This document shows, in pieces, positions 34,988 through 44,750 of a stretch of DNA of 64,000 nt. Source of the stretch: Acidobacteriota bacterium (GTDB lineage: Bacteria; Acidobacteriota; Vicinamibacteria; Vicinamibacterales; SCN-69-37). The notes under the pieces were generated by a model that searched no databases, was not told the origin of the DNA, and saw only the letters and a program-made list of their open reading frames with translations. A program made the position numbers and the translations under genes. The stretch spans positions 62,001 through 126,000 of the forward strand of contig CANIII010000007.1 in NCBI GenBank assembly GCA_947467605.1. Direction: 5' to 3'. The first letter of the stretch is position 1; every line of letters begins with the position of its first letter.

Positions 34988-36283
34988 TCAGCCGAATGGC
35001 TGATCGATCGCGATGCTCTGCTTCGTGAAGTAGTGGGCGCCGCTCTCGTCGAAGTAGACGCAGTCTTCGAGGCGGATGCCGAACTCGCCGGGGATGGAGA
35101 TGGTCGGCTCGTCGCTGAAGCACATACCGGGCGCCATCGGCGTCATGTTGCCCTTCGTGAAGTTGGTCCACTCGTGGCCTTCGAGGCCGATGCCGTGGCC
35201 CGTGCGATGCGGCGTGCCGGGCAGCTTGTAGTCGGGACCGTAGCCGAACTTCATCAGGCCCGCGCGCACGGCTTTGTCGACGTTTTCGCACGGATCGCCG
35301 AGCTTCATCGCGGCGAAGGCCATCGACTGCAGCTCTTTCTCCTGATTCCACACGTCGGTCTGTCGCTGCGTCGCCTTGCCGAGGACCGTCGTTCGCGTGA
35401 TGTCCGACGCGTAGCCTTCGCAGCTCGTGCCGCCGTCGACCATGACGATCTGGCCTTCTTCAAGTTTCTGCGGCGTGATGCTGCCGTGCGGCAGGGCCGA
35501 CCACTTGCCAACCTGAACGGATGCCGAGCCGCTGAACCCCAGCTGTTTGAAGGCCGCAGCGATATTCGCCGAGAGATCGCCCTGCGACATGCCGGCCTTC
35601 ATCGTCTGAAACGCGGCGGCGTAGGCGGCGATGGTTGCGTCGTTGGCGCGCTGCATGAGCGCGATCTCCGACTTGGTCTTGTAGATACGGCAACCGGCGC
35701 TCACCGGTGTGGCGTCGACCACTTCGAAGCCGGCCGCCGCTTTGCGCACGCCGTCCGCGATGAAGAAGCGCACGCGCTCTTCCATGCCGATGCGGTGATG
35801 CGTCACGCCGCGGTCCTTCACGATGCCGGCGATGAGCGCATACGGGCTCTCATGCTCTTCCCAGCACCGCACTTCAGCGCCGTAGTCTTTCTTGAGCAGT
35901 TCCATCGCGCGGTCTTCTTCGAACTTCGGGCAGACATACGCCACGTCGCCCTTGGCCGGAATGACCACACCGAACGTGCGCTCGCTCTGGCCCCAGCGCA
36001 TGTCGACGAAGTAGTACATCGACGTCGTGCCCTCCATGAAGATCGCATCGATCTTTTGTTGGGCCATCAATTCCTGGGCCCGGGTGATCCGGGCCTTTCT
36101 CTCGGCGACGGTAATCTTCACGATCCCGTCCGTCATCGGCTTGAGGGCGGCGATCGCGGGATGCAGGGCACTGGTCTCCGCCGGCACGGTCTTTTCCCCT
36201 GTGCTGCCCGCGCAACTGGCGATCGCCATCGCGCTGCCACCCACCGCTGCTGTGCCAATGAACTGTCGTCGATTGAGCGTCAT
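34988..36283 (-). CDS. Tat-exported M24 metallopeptidase (Xaa-Pro aminopeptidase-like)
   Basis: A 431-aa protein. The N-terminus MTLNRRQFIGTAAVGG is a twin-arginine signal and IASCAG may be a lipobox. The C-terminal pita-bread domain carries the M24 dimetal ligands: the two Asp of VDGGTSCEGYASDITRT, the His of GTPHRTGHGIG, and Glu residues in FSDEPTISIPGEFGIRLEDC. The enzyme would remove N-terminal residues ahead of proline, outside the cytoplasmic membrane. ATG 36283 overlaps the stop of the preceding VWA gene, so it is the last gene of the VWA operon. Confidence 0.92.
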   Translation of the reverse strand: MTLNRRQFIGTAAVGGSAMAIASCAGSTGEKTVPAETSALHPAIAALKPMTDGIVKITVAERKARITRAQELMAQQKIDAIFMEGTTSMYYFVDMRWGQSERTFGVVIPAKGDVAYVCPKFEEDRAMELLKKDYGAEVRCWEEHESPYALIAGIVKDRGVTHHRIGMEERVRFFIADGVRKAAAGFEVVDATPVSAGCRIYKTKSEIALMQRANDATIAAYAAAFQTMKAGMSQGDLSANIAAAFKQLGFSGSASVQVGKWSALPHGSITPQKLEEGQIVMVDGGTSCEGYASDITRTTVLGKATQRQTDVWNQEKELQSMAFAAMKLGDPCENVDKAVRAGLMKFGYGPDYKLPGTPHRTGHGIGLEGHEWTNFTKGNMTPMAPGMCFSDEPTISIPGEFGIRLEDCVYFDESGAHYFTKQSIAIDQPFG

Positions 36284-37188
36284 TTCTCTTCCTCCGCCAC
36301 GTAAGTTTTTCGGGCGCGCACAGTGTAGTTCGATTGCAGGACGCGCAGGTCGAGTTTGTGCATCCTGCCGTCGAGCGTCGCCGGCGTGAAGCCCAGCAAG
36401 TACTGATGATGCAGTTCCTGAGTGACCTCGGTCATGATCCGGTTGATCTCATCAATCTCGCCGAACCGCATGTAGCCGCCGCCGCTGTCTTCGACGAGCG
36501 ACAACAGCCCAGGCCCGGGCTTGATCAACGCCTGGGGTTCCCGGCCACCAGTGCCGCTCATGCTGATCCAGTAGACGATGACGCCGGCTCTGCGCGCATG
36601 ACTCTGCACGTCGTTCATCGATGCCTCACTGAGCGTGTCGCCGCCGTCAGTGATCACAAACACTATCCGACGCCCCTCGGCGCCTTCGAGGGTCTTGATG
36701 CCCTCCTCGATGCCGTCCCACAGCCGGGTGCGCATACCGACGCGCAGGTCGAAGCTCTCGCGCAGGAACTTGATCAGCGCGTCACGGTCGCTGGTCAGTG
36801 GCGGCCCCATCCGCACCTCCTCACTGAAACTGCCGACGCGCGCGCGATCACCCGGCATCAGCCGCACGATGAACTGCTCGGCCGACGCCAGCACGGCGTC
36901 GTGCCGCGGCAGCATGCTGCGACTCAAGTCGAGCATGATGGCCGCCGTGATCGGCACAAACTGATTCGAGAATTGCGTGATGGCGACCGGCTGGCCGTTG
37001 TCGGTCAGCGTGAATCGCTCTTTGGTCAGATCGAGAATGAACTGCCCGTTGCGGTCCGAGACACTCGCATAGACGGGCACGACCCGGACGCCGGCCCGAA
37101 ACGTCGGTGGTGCCTGCTGGTCGGCGCGCAGCGCCACGACGACGACGAGCAGCGCGACGAGTGACAGCGTCCCCTTGAGCACGACCAC
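36280..37188 (-). CDS. Exported VWA-domain protein (TIGR03436-like), paralogue 1
   Basis: A 302-aa protein with a signal peptide (ending near ALRADQ), a short beta domain, then a VWA domain. The MIDAS metal site is present as DLSRSM, with a later VITDGGD. The family is abundant in Acidobacteria and of unknown function; metal-dependent protein adhesion is the usual VWA role. Translation is coupled to the M24 peptidase (ATGA). The GTG start at 37188 has TATCGT 6 nt upstream, so it may have its own promoter. Confidence 0.88.
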   Translation of the reverse strand: MVVLKGTLSLVALLVVVVALRADQQAPPTFRAGVRVVPVYASVSDRNGQFILDLTKERFTLTDNGQPVAITQFSNQFVPITAAIMLDLSRSMLPRHDAVLASAEQFIVRLMPGDRARVGSFSEEVRMGPPLTSDRDALIKFLRESFDLRVGMRTRLWDGIEEGIKTLEGAEGRRIVFVITDGGDTLSEASMNDVQSHARRAGVIVYWISMSGTGGREPQALIKPGPGLLSLVEDSGGGYMRFGEIDEINRIMTEVTQELHHQYLLGFTPATLDGRMHKLDLRVLQSNYTVRARKTYVAEEEK

Positions 37189-37205
37189 GCGCTAACGATA
37201 TGTCA

Positions 37206-38096
37206 CTACGGCGTCGCGACGTAGCTCTTACGCGTGCGCACGGTGACGCCCGGCACGTTCACTCTCACTTCCAGCTTGTGCAGCTTGCCATCGGCCTTCT
37301 CCGGCGAGAACCCGAGCACGTACTGGCTGTGGAGCTCCTCGGCGACACGCTGGAAGCTCGCGCTGAGATCATCGCTCCACTGCAATTCGGTGTAGCCGCC
37401 GCCCGTCTGATCCGCGATCTTCCGCAGCCCATCGTCTGGCTTCTCGAGCTTCACCTGCGCGTTGAAGCGGCCGCCGTTCTCCGTGCCCCAGCAGCCGATC
37501 GCGTAGATCATGAACTCCTGCTGCTCGGCGCGGCGCATGTCGTCCTTCAGGTTCAGCCGGCTCTGCGAGTCCTTGCCGTCGGTGAACACCAACACGACGC
37601 GGCGTCCCGTGCGATCGGCCAGCGTGTCCATGGCAATGTCGACGGCGTCCCACAGCGGCGTGCCGCCGCCAGGCTGCAGCCGCTGCCACACAAAGCGCGC
37701 GAGGTCGTCGCCGTTGTTCGTGAACGCCGGGCTCAGCGTGATGCGCCCGCCAAATGTCCCGAGCCGCACCTGATCGTCGGGCTTGAGATACGACACGAGC
37801 GCCATGGTGGCATTGCGCACGAGCCCGACGTTCGGCGCCATGCTGCCGCTCGTGTCGAGCATCACCGTCATCGTGATCGGCTGCGGATCGTTGGCAAAGA
37901 GCGACGCCGGCTGCGGCTTGCCGTTGTCGTAAATCGTGAAGTTCTCTTTGGAGAGATTCGTGACGAGCCGTCCCGTCGCGTCCAGCGCCGTGGCATAGAT
38001 CGCGACCGTGCGCGTGCCCGTCTTGAATGGCTGCTGCGCGTCTGCGATCAGGCCGCTGCCAACAACAAACAAGGCGAGTGCGACGACGCGTGTCAT
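37206..38096 (-). CDS. Exported VWA-domain protein, paralogue 2
   Basis: A 296-aa paralogue of its two neighbours with the same order: signal peptide, N-terminal beta domain (TVAIYATALDATGRLV), VWA domain with MIDAS DTSGSM and VFTDGKD, and a conserved tail HSQYVLGFSPEKADGKLHKL. ATG 38096 overlaps the stop codon of paralogue 3 (TGATG); GTG 38099 is the alternative. It arose by tandem duplication. Confidence 0.88.
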   Translation of the reverse strand: MTRVVALALFVVGSGLIADAQQPFKTGTRTVAIYATALDATGRLVTNLSKENFTIYDNGKPQPASLFANDPQPITMTVMLDTSGSMAPNVGLVRNATMALVSYLKPDDQVRLGTFGGRITLSPAFTNNGDDLARFVWQRLQPGGGTPLWDAVDIAMDTLADRTGRRVVLVFTDGKDSQSRLNLKDDMRRAEQQEFMIYAIGCWGTENGGRFNAQVKLEKPDDGLRKIADQTGGGYTELQWSDDLSASFQRVAEELHSQYVLGFSPEKADGKLHKLEVRVNVPGVTVRTRKSYVATP

Positions 38097-39001
38097 CACG
38101 GGTTCGCGATGTAGCTCTTCCGCGTCCGGGCTTTCAGACCCGTCTGCTTCACGCGCACTTCAATCTTGTGCAGCTTGCCGTCGAGCTTGTCGGGCGAAAA
38201 GCCCAGCACGTACTGGCTGTGCAGCTCATTCGCGACGCGCGTGAACGTCGAGTTGAGATCAGTCGTGCCCTTCAGTTCGAAGTAGCCGCCGCCGGTTTCT
38301 TCTGCGATCTTCCGCAAGCCGGCGTCCGGCTTCTGCGTGATGCCGCCCCCCGGTGTGCCGCGCAGACCAATGCCGTAGATCATGAACTCGCTGGCCAGCG
38401 CGCGCGTCTGCACGTCCTTCTGACTCTTGCGGCTGATGTTGTCGTCGCCGTCCGTGAAGAGCAGCACCACGCGGCGGCCGTCCAGGCCCTCCATCGCGTC
38501 CATGCTCCGATCCGTCGCATCCCACAGCGCCGTCGGGTTGCCGAACTGGATGTCATTGCGGATCGCGCGAATCAGCTCATCGCGATTGCCGGTGAACATC
38601 GGGGGCGTGATGATGATCTTGTCGCTGAAGCTGCCAATCCGTGCCTTGTCGCCCGGCAGCAATCGCAGCGCGAACTGCTCGGCGCCTTCCTTCAGGTTGT
38701 CCATCTGAAACGTCATGCTGCCGCTCGTGTCGAGCATGACGACGACGGTGATCTTCTGGATTTCGTTGGCAAAGAGAGTGATGGGAGTGACGATGCCGTT
38801 GTCGAGGATTTCGAACTCGTCGCGCTGCAGGTCCGGCACCAGGCGGCCCGTGCCGTCGATCACCGTCGTGTAGAGCGGCACGGTCCGCGTACCCGACTTG
38901 AACGTCGCGCCCTGTTGAGGGGGCGTCTGTTGTGCCGCGAGGACAGCCATTCCGCTCAAGAGGACGGTAGCCAGGGCCAAAACGCGGAAGGGGCGAGTCA
39001 T
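38096..39001 (-). CDS. Exported VWA-domain protein, paralogue 3
   Basis: A 301-aa protein, first of the three tandem VWA genes. The signal peptide ends near VLAAQQ. The VWA MIDAS reads DTSGSM, with LFTDGDD, and the tail HSQYVLGFSPDKLDGKLHKI is nearly the same as in paralogue 2. TAAGAT exactly 6 nt before ATG 39001 marks the promoter of the group. Confidence 0.88.
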   Translation of the reverse strand: MTRPFRVLALATVLLSGMAVLAAQQTPPQQGATFKSGTRTVPLYTTVIDGTGRLVPDLQRDEFEILDNGIVTPITLFANEIQKITVVVMLDTSGSMTFQMDNLKEGAEQFALRLLPGDKARIGSFSDKIIITPPMFTGNRDELIRAIRNDIQFGNPTALWDATDRSMDAMEGLDGRRVVLLFTDGDDNISRKSQKDVQTRALASEFMIYGIGLRGTPGGGITQKPDAGLRKIAEETGGGYFELKGTTDLNSTFTRVANELHSQYVLGFSPDKLDGKLHKIEVRVKQTGLKARTRKSYIANP

Positions 39002-39007
39002 AGGCCC

Positions 39008-39013
39008 ATCTTA
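39008..39013 (-). promoter_or_regulatory. -10 element of the VWA operon
   Basis: TAAGAT on the minus strand with 6 nt to ATG 39001 and no Shine-Dalgarno sequence. Confidence 0.45.
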
Positions 39014-39035
39014 CGCAAGAAACCTACCAAGGTTG

Positions 39036-39746
39036 TTATCGAACGAGTTTCCTCAGCACGGCGATGGCCAGGTCCTGCGCGATGAAGAACGGGCTGGTCG
39101 CGATCGTGATGAGCGACGTCGTGGGCAGGTGCGCGTCGATGAAACGCGCGGTCTTGGCGTGGTCGATGTACGACATCTCGGGCGCAAAGAAGTCGAGGTC
39201 GATGTTGAGGATCTTGTTGCCGTGAGACACGAGGCTGCGGTCCGCGAGGCCGTCCTCGCTCGTCACCAACTGGGCGGTGCCGACGACACCCGCCCGTTGC
39301 GACGGCACGATGTAGTTGCCGACGTTCAGATGGAAGTTCGTGTAGTTGAACGCGTCTTCGAGGGTCTTGCCGTCATAGAACCGTTCAGGGACGCGCGTGT
39401 CTTTGTGCTGGTCGATGTGGATAAGCGTGGCGTCGTGCGCGATCTGTCCCCGGGCCAGTGCCTCCAGCCAGAAGTAGAAGACGTGGTTGTGGTTGTCGAC
39501 GATCACGGTAGGGATGCCGCGCCAGGTGGTCTTCACCAGGCGCGCGAGGCCCGTGCAGGATTGCCGCACGCCGAACTCGTCGAGGTCTTCGAACACGACG
39601 CGATCGCCCGGCACGACGTCTTCGACGCCGCCAACGAAAAGGGACGGCACCCAGAGTGTGGGTGCCGTCCCTCGAAGTTCGTAGGAGAACGCGTTGTTAC
39701 CGACTGGCCCGGTGATCTCGAATGGCTCAGCGTAGTCGGTCGGCAC
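39036..39746 (-). CDS. UPF0489-family protein
   Basis: A 236-aa soluble protein. UPF0489 signatures are visible: TVIVDNHNHVFYFWLEA, LIHIDQHKDTRVPE and ILNIDLDFFAPE. These Asp/His clusters resemble the metal-binding motifs of the arginase/deacetylase fold. The biochemical function of the family is unknown to me. GTG 39746 lies 4 nt after the stop of the BNR protein gene, so the two are co-transcribed. Confidence 0.8.
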   Translation of the reverse strand: MPTDYAEPFEITGPVGNNAFSYELRGTAPTLWVPSLFVGGVEDVVPGDRVVFEDLDEFGVRQSCTGLARLVKTTWRGIPTVIVDNHNHVFYFWLEALARGQIAHDATLIHIDQHKDTRVPERFYDGKTLEDAFNYTNFHLNVGNYIVPSQRAGVVGTAQLVTSEDGLADRSLVSHGNKILNIDLDFFAPEMSYIDHAKTARFIDAHLPTTSLITIATSPFFIAQDLAIAVLRKLVR

Positions 39747-39750
39747 GCAC

Positions 39751-41298
39751 CTATTTTGCCGTGAATTGATACGACGACAGCGCCACCTTGCCGAACCAGC
39801 TGGCCTGGAACCCAGCGCGTGAATCCCCCCAGATCGTCATCAGCATGTCTTTGGTCATGTCGATGCCGTCGTTGTCGTCCTGCTGTGAGTTGCGGTAGTA
39901 GTCGCGCGCCGGCGACTTCTCGTGGCTGACGCGCAGTGGTGCGCTGAACGTCTTGCCGGCATCTTTCGAGATCACCGACCACACATCGAAGCTGCCACCC
40001 GGATACGTGGCCTTCCACGTGAGCCCGAGCACCCCGCCGAAGCGCGAATACATGATGGCCGGTTTGGTGACGCCCGTCGCCTCGGGCACGCTGCCAACCG
40101 CCATAAACGGTGACCACGTCTTGCCGTCGTCATTGGATGTGGAAATCTCGTAGTGCGGCGCCGGTGTGTTGACAGTGCGCATCACCGAGAACCGTCCGGG
40201 CGTCGTCGGGTCAGCGATCAGGTTGCCGATACCGCCGCCACCGCCGCCGCCACCACCCCTGGCGCCGGGCACGGCCGCGGGAAGGGTGATGTGCTTCATC
40301 ACGTGACGCGACCACGTCTTGCCCTCGTCATAGCTGATGCCGAAGACCTGACACGGGCACGACACGCCTTCGCTTGCCGGCACTTTGCTGACGACGTAGA
40401 TCTCGGCGAAGCTGCCCAGACCCGCTGCCGCGTTGACGCGGCCCGACTGTGGCCAGTCCGGTGCATCGAGGGCGTAGACGGTGCCGAAGCTCTTCGCTTT
40501 GTCTTTCGACACGGTGAAGTAGGACTGCGACCGCAGTTTGTCGGGCGCGCCGGTGTCGATGTTGGTCTGGCCACCGGAGGACGTGAGGTAGATCGTGCCC
40601 GTCTTGTCGTCAAACGTGAGCCACGGACGATCCCAGGGCGAGTTGCCGCCGAAGTACGGCTTCAGGTCCGCAGCGAATTGCGGGAACGACCGGATGTTCA
40701 GGTCGGTCTTGTATTTGCCGTTGGGTGTGTAGGAACTGATGCCTTCGACGCGCTTGCTCCACGTCTTGCCGTGATCTTCCGAGCGCAGCAGTGCGGTGCC
40801 GCCGGGTGGATCGATCGCCACTGGATCGGTTTCTCTCGGCTCGCAACCGATGAGCATGATGCCGTCCTTGGTCGCGCCGGCAAATGGATCGGGGCAGCGT
40901 GTGCGCTTGCCTTCAAGAATCGGCAGCACGAAGTGTTTCCAGGTCCTGCCGCCATCAAATGACTGCGCACTCACCGGCCACGTCGAGTTGGGGAAGTTGT
41001 GGAAGTCTTTGCAGTTCACGTTCGGCGCTTCGCAACCGGGGATCGCCTGCCACGTGCCCATGCCGGTGCCGATGATGTTGTTGGCGTCGGTGGGATCGAT
41101 GACGAACTGGGCTTCACCGGAGCCGCGCGTTTCGTCGCCGAGAAGGAGGAATTCTTCCGAGATGGGCTTCGGTGGCGGCGGCGCGGCCTGGCGTCCACCA
41201 CCCGGTTGCAATTCCTGTGCGATCAACCATCCGGCGCTGCCAATCACCGCGATGCTGGCCAGGATCGTCCCAATCCACGTTTTAGTCTTCGCTGTCAT
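39751..41298 (-). CDS. Exported BNR/sialidase-like propeller protein
   Basis: A 515-aa protein. ATG 41298 is chosen because TATAAA lies 7 nt upstream and it begins an N-terminal membrane/signal segment (TKTWIGTILASIAVIGSAG). Asp-box-type repeats such as SFDGGRTWKHFVL, RSEDHGKTWSKRV and SNDDGKTWSPFMA predict a sialidase-fold propeller. The Arg triad and Tyr/Glu pair of true sialidases are not evident. A nine-glycine run (from bases ~40235-40260) interrupts one blade. It may be a binding protein rather than an enzyme. Confidence 0.83.
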   Translation of the reverse strand: MTAKTKTWIGTILASIAVIGSAGWLIAQELQPGGGRQAAPPPPKPISEEFLLLGDETRGSGEAQFVIDPTDANNIIGTGMGTWQAIPGCEAPNVNCKDFHNFPNSTWPVSAQSFDGGRTWKHFVLPILEGKRTRCPDPFAGATKDGIMLIGCEPRETDPVAIDPPGGTALLRSEDHGKTWSKRVEGISSYTPNGKYKTDLNIRSFPQFAADLKPYFGGNSPWDRPWLTFDDKTGTIYLTSSGGQTNIDTGAPDKLRSQSYFTVSKDKAKSFGTVYALDAPDWPQSGRVNAAAGLGSFAEIYVVSKVPASEGVSCPCQVFGISYDEGKTWSRHVMKHITLPAAVPGARGGGGGGGGGIGNLIADPTTPGRFSVMRTVNTPAPHYEISTSNDDGKTWSPFMAVGSVPEATGVTKPAIMYSRFGGVLGLTWKATYPGGSFDVWSVISKDAGKTFSAPLRVSHEKSPARDYYRNSQQDDNDGIDMTKDMLMTIWGDSRAGFQASWFGKVALSSYQFTAK

Positions 41299-41305
41299 GG
41301 GGCCG

Positions 41306-41311
41306 TTTATA
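41306..41311 (-). promoter_or_regulatory. -10 element of the BNR / UPF0489 operon
   Basis: TATAAA on the minus strand, 7 nt before ATG 41298. Confidence 0.45.
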
Positions 41312-41409
41312 TGCCACTTCGCGCGGCGGGAATGGTTGTTACGGTTACACGTACATGACAACGGGACGGTCGCATGACTGCGACCGTCCCGTCAGGTGTC
41401 AACCGAGAG

Positions 41410-42825
41410 CTAGGTCGTGACGGTCGGGCCGCCGGTCTCCGAGGCTTCGAGTCGATCGACGAGTGCGTCGAGGTCCTGGAAGCGGAAGACCTGATCCATC
41501 ATCTTGTGTCGGCTGAGGATCGGCTGGTAGCGATGCACGGCGCGGAAGACCGGCTCACGCACGAGTTTCTCCCAGAGCGCGCGCACCTTCGGGTCCGTGC
41601 TCTTGGGTTCGTACGCCAGATACTGGTGCACGAGCGGATGGCCTGGCGTGATGTCCATCGCCATGGTGGTCGAGGCCGCCACGCCGTGGCGGATCGAACC
41701 CGTGAATTCCTCGTCGGCGCCGCGTCGCTTGATGAGGTCTTCGAAGATCTCCGGATGGCGCATGTTTACGATGTTGGTCGGCCACGTGATGCCGGCCTTG
41801 AGGATCTTGAACGCGCGCTCGTTGGGCGCTTCCATTTCCGCAGCGATCCACGGTGAGGCGACCGGCTGCACCATGTGGCCGGGCGAGAAGTAGAGCGCGC
41901 GACCGGCGCCGCGCCAGAAGTGTTCCCACGCGATCGGATCGGTGTCGGCCAGCACCTTCTGCACGAGGTCAACCATCGGGTAGTTGAAGCAGCGCGTCAC
42001 GAGGCCGAGCGATTCGAGGGCGCAGCCGACGTAGCCGGGCACCGAGTTGTTGTGGCAGAGCTTGATGAACGCGCGGAGCACGCGCTCAACGTCCTGCGTG
42101 CTGCTGTCGAGCGTCAGTTGTTTGATCAGCGACTCGCCCACCGCCAGCCCGAGGCCGGCGTGCATCATCGTCTGCGACTTCATCGGCACGTGGGCGGCCT
42201 GGCCATCCGTGAGGATGCCGTGGGCGTCTTCGCTCACGTTGTGTTTCATGATCCACGTGCGCTGCGAGTACACGTGTCCGAGGCCTTCGACCGACCAGAT
42301 GTTCTCGTAGTCGCCGATGCCGTAGGCCTTCTCCATGAAGTGCGCGAGATCGAATTCGCCAGACTTCGGGATGCCGATTTCCTCGGGGTTGTTGCGAACG
42401 AGGACGAAGATGTAGCGGGTATTCTTCGCCTGCTGCATGTAGAGCGAGCTTTCCGACCCGATGGTGGCGGCTGCGGCGAGGCTCGCCTGATCAAGCAATT
42501 GCCCGGGCAGGTCGCTCCAGTACGAACGGAAGCCGCGTGGCGAGGAGACGAGGTTGGCGACCGAGTCGATACCCTTCGACAGGTACTCATCCATGGCAAT
42601 GAAGGTGACAGCCGCCGGATCGCCGAACTTTTCCGCCATCCGCTTGGTCTTGAAATACAGCTGACCCGTCATCGTTGGCGGGTCTTTGGCGTCGGGGCCG
42701 GGGCCCGGGGGGTTCTTGGCGTTCACCAAAGACGGTGAGACGCCGAGAGCCTTCGCGGTTTCCTGAGCGGTGTAGAGCGTGTTCGCCAGACAATAACTTG
42801 CAAAGGATGAGACGAACTCGCGCAT
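41410..42825 (-). CDS. 471-aa protein of unrecognised family, divergent from the chemosensory operon
   Basis: ATG 42825 with GGAGG at the right spacing gives 471 aa; the frame extends upstream but without support. There is no signal peptide. The sequence is soluble, mostly helical, with distinctive motifs HNNSVPGYVGCALESLG, FWRGAGRALYFSPGH, SIRHGVAASTTMAMDITPGH and SVEGLGHVYSQR. I cannot assign a family. It is divergently transcribed from the first MCP gene, sharing a 187-bp intergenic region, so a link to chemosensing is possible but unproven. Confidence 0.75.
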   Translation of the reverse strand: MREFVSSFASYCLANTLYTAQETAKALGVSPSLVNAKNPPGPGPDAKDPPTMTGQLYFKTKRMAEKFGDPAAVTFIAMDEYLSKGIDSVANLVSSPRGFRSYWSDLPGQLLDQASLAAAATIGSESSLYMQQAKNTRYIFVLVRNNPEEIGIPKSGEFDLAHFMEKAYGIGDYENIWSVEGLGHVYSQRTWIMKHNVSEDAHGILTDGQAAHVPMKSQTMMHAGLGLAVGESLIKQLTLDSSTQDVERVLRAFIKLCHNNSVPGYVGCALESLGLVTRCFNYPMVDLVQKVLADTDPIAWEHFWRGAGRALYFSPGHMVQPVASPWIAAEMEAPNERAFKILKAGITWPTNIVNMRHPEIFEDLIKRRGADEEFTGSIRHGVAASTTMAMDITPGHPLVHQYLAYEPKSTDPKVRALWEKLVREPVFRAVHRYQPILSRHKMMDQVFRFQDLDALVDRLEASETGGPTVTT

Positions 42826-42931
42826 TTGAGGCCTCCGGAAGATGCCGGACGGGACCGCGGGCCGCCGGATACCCGAGCTTACAGGGAAAACCCTGTCAAC
42901 GTCGAGGCGTCTCTTGAGACGGCGGCGAGCC

Positions 42932-42959
42932 TTGACAACGATCTGACGAGCGTCATACT
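42932..42959 (+). promoter_or_regulatory. Sigma-70-type promoter of the chemosensory operon
   Basis: TTGACA (42932-42937), 16-nt spacer, CATACT (42954-42959). It lies about 50 nt before ATG 43013. The second MCP gene has the same elements with the same spacing. Confidence 0.7.
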
Positions 42960-43012
42960 CAGCGTTCTGTCGCGTTCGCATTGTCTGATCTTCCGACTGA
43001 CGGGTGTGCATC

Positions 43013-44728
43013 ATGTTCAAGAACACGAAGATTGCCACGGTGATCCTCGGAGTCGTCCTCACCATCGTGTTCTTGATGAGTTCGCTCGCGGCGTATGCGA
43101 TCTTCGAAATGGCAGGGGTCAGCGACCGGGTGCGACATGCCAATCACGTCGATTTGCCGCTCAAGCAGGCCGCGGCGAATATCGGCGAGCGACAGTTGCT
43201 GCAGTCGATCGACCTGTACGAGTCGATCGTCGATGCGACGCAGGGGCGCGCGGACGAAGTGGCCGGCGATCTCGCGAAGGTCAAGGCGCTCGACGGTGAA
43301 GTCGCGGCGGCGCTCACCGAGTCTGCACGCATCATTGATGCGGCCGCCGCCGATCCTGATTCCGGGCCGGCATACGGCGAGCTCCGGCAGGCGCAGAAGA
43401 CCCTCGAGCGCGGCTACAGCACCTACCAGGGACGCGTGGCTGACACGACGAGGATACTGCTGGCCATGTCGCAGGATCGCCCGCTCGACGCGGACGGCGT
43501 GGTCGCAGCCAAACGGACGCTCGAGACCGCTGTCAACGACCTCAAGACCCTCGAATCCGCGTTGCAGAAGGATGTCGACGAGTTGCAGGGCCGCGTCGAC
43601 CAGCTGGCGACGGCCAGCGCCGCAGCGACCGAAGCCGCCGAGGTCCGGATCGAGCGATCGATGATCTTGCTGAGCGTCATCGCGGCGGTCTTCGGTATTG
43701 TCGCCGGCATGAGTCTGGCGCGCTCGATTCGTCGGCGGCTCGGCCAGACAGCCGCGTCGATTTCGCGCCTGGCTGGCGGTGACCTCTCGCAGCGGCTCGA
43801 AGTGACCCGGCGCGACGAGATCGGTCTCATGTCTGAAGCGATGAACGACATGCTTGACGTGCTCCGCGACACGATTGGCAACATCCAGTCGATCACGAGC
43901 GGCGTGACCACCAGCAGCACGCAGCTGCGTGCGGCGGCTCAGCAGATCTCCGCCGGCGCCAGCAGCCAGGCGAGCTCCATCGAAGAGACGTCATCGGCCA
44001 TGGAGGAAATGGCGGCGGGTATCAAGCAAAACGCGAAGAACGCCGACCAGACGCAGGTCATTGCCCGGCGCGTGGCCGGTGACGCCAAGACGAGTGTCGA
44101 CTCGGTCGAGCGGACGGCGACCTCCATGCGCGGCATTGCCGAGCAGATCGGCATCGTCGGCGAGATCACGCGCAAGACCGAGTTGCTGGCGCTGAACGCC
44201 TCGGTTGAGGCGGCCCGCGCCGGCGAACACGGGCGGGGGTTTGCCGTGGTGGCCTCCGAGGTGAGCAAGCTCGCCGAGACCAGCCAGCGGGCGGCGTCCG
44301 AGATCATTCAATCGTCGGCTGATGGGCGGGAACTCGCCGAGTCGACACGGCGGATGCTTGGCGCACTGCTGCCGGAGATCGAGAAGACGAAGGACCTGGT
44401 GCAGGGCATCTGCGCGTCGTGCGACGAGCAGAGTGTGGGCGCGGGACAAATCAGTCTGGCGGTCAGCCAGCTCGATCGGGTGATCCAGCAAAATGCCGCG
44501 GCCTCGGCCGAGCTTGCGGAAACGGCATCGGCTCTGTCTGCCCAGGCCGTTGGACTGAAGCGAGCCACGTCCTTCTTCAAGCTCGGCCGGAGCGCGGAAT
44601 TCGAGGACGGTCGCGGCGCGCCGAGAGTCTTTGTTCACGACATCGAAGATCGCGACGGCCGCCTGTTGATCGGCCGCACGGAGAGCGATCGCGCGAAGTT
44701 ACACGACGGTGATCTCGGACGGTACTGA
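43013..44728 (+). CDS. Methyl-accepting chemotaxis protein, single-HAMP form
   Basis: A 571-aa receptor. TM1 (~8-32), a helical periplasmic sensor of about 190 residues (four-helix-bundle type, no known ligand motif), TM2 (~222-240), one HAMP domain ([12 protein letters not shown]), then the cytoplasmic signalling bundle. The hairpin tip reads [27 protein letters not shown] in the CheA/CheW-binding position. The tail ends with DGDLGRY. It differs from the next gene mainly by lacking a 39-residue HAMP unit. ATG 43013 is preferred over GTG 43004. Confidence 0.93.
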   Translation: MFKNTKIATVILGVVLTIVFLMSSLAAYAIFEMAGVSDRVRHANHVDLPLKQAAANIGERQLLQSIDLYESIVDATQGRADEVAGDLAKVKALDGEVAAALTESARIIDAAAADPDSGPAYGELRQAQKTLERGYSTYQGRVADTTRILLAMSQDRPLDADGVVAAKRTLETAVNDLKTLESALQKDVDELQGRVDQLATASAAATEAAEVRIERSMILLSVIAAVFGIVAGMSLARSIRRRLGQTAASISRLAGGDLSQRLEVTRRDEIGLMSEAMNDMLDVLRDTIGNIQSITSGVTTSSTQLRAAAQQISAGASSQASSIEETSSAMEEMAAGIKQNAKNADQTQVIARRVAGDAKTSVDSVERTATSMRGIAEQIGIVGEITRKTELLALNASVEAARAGEHGRGFAVVASEVSKLAETSQRAASEIIQSSADGRELAESTRRMLGALLPEIEKTKDLVQGICASCDEQSVGAGQISLAVSQLDRVIQQNAAASAELAETASALSAQAVGLKRATSFFKLGRSAEFEDGRGAPRVFVHDIEDRDGRLLIGRTESDRAKLHDGDLGRY

Positions 44729-44750
44729 ACTGATTCCGCCGTCCCGACTC

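Noticed and set aside
39751-41298. True sialidase
   Set aside because: Asp-box repeats are present, but the Arg triad and catalytic Tyr/Glu of sialidases are not evident.
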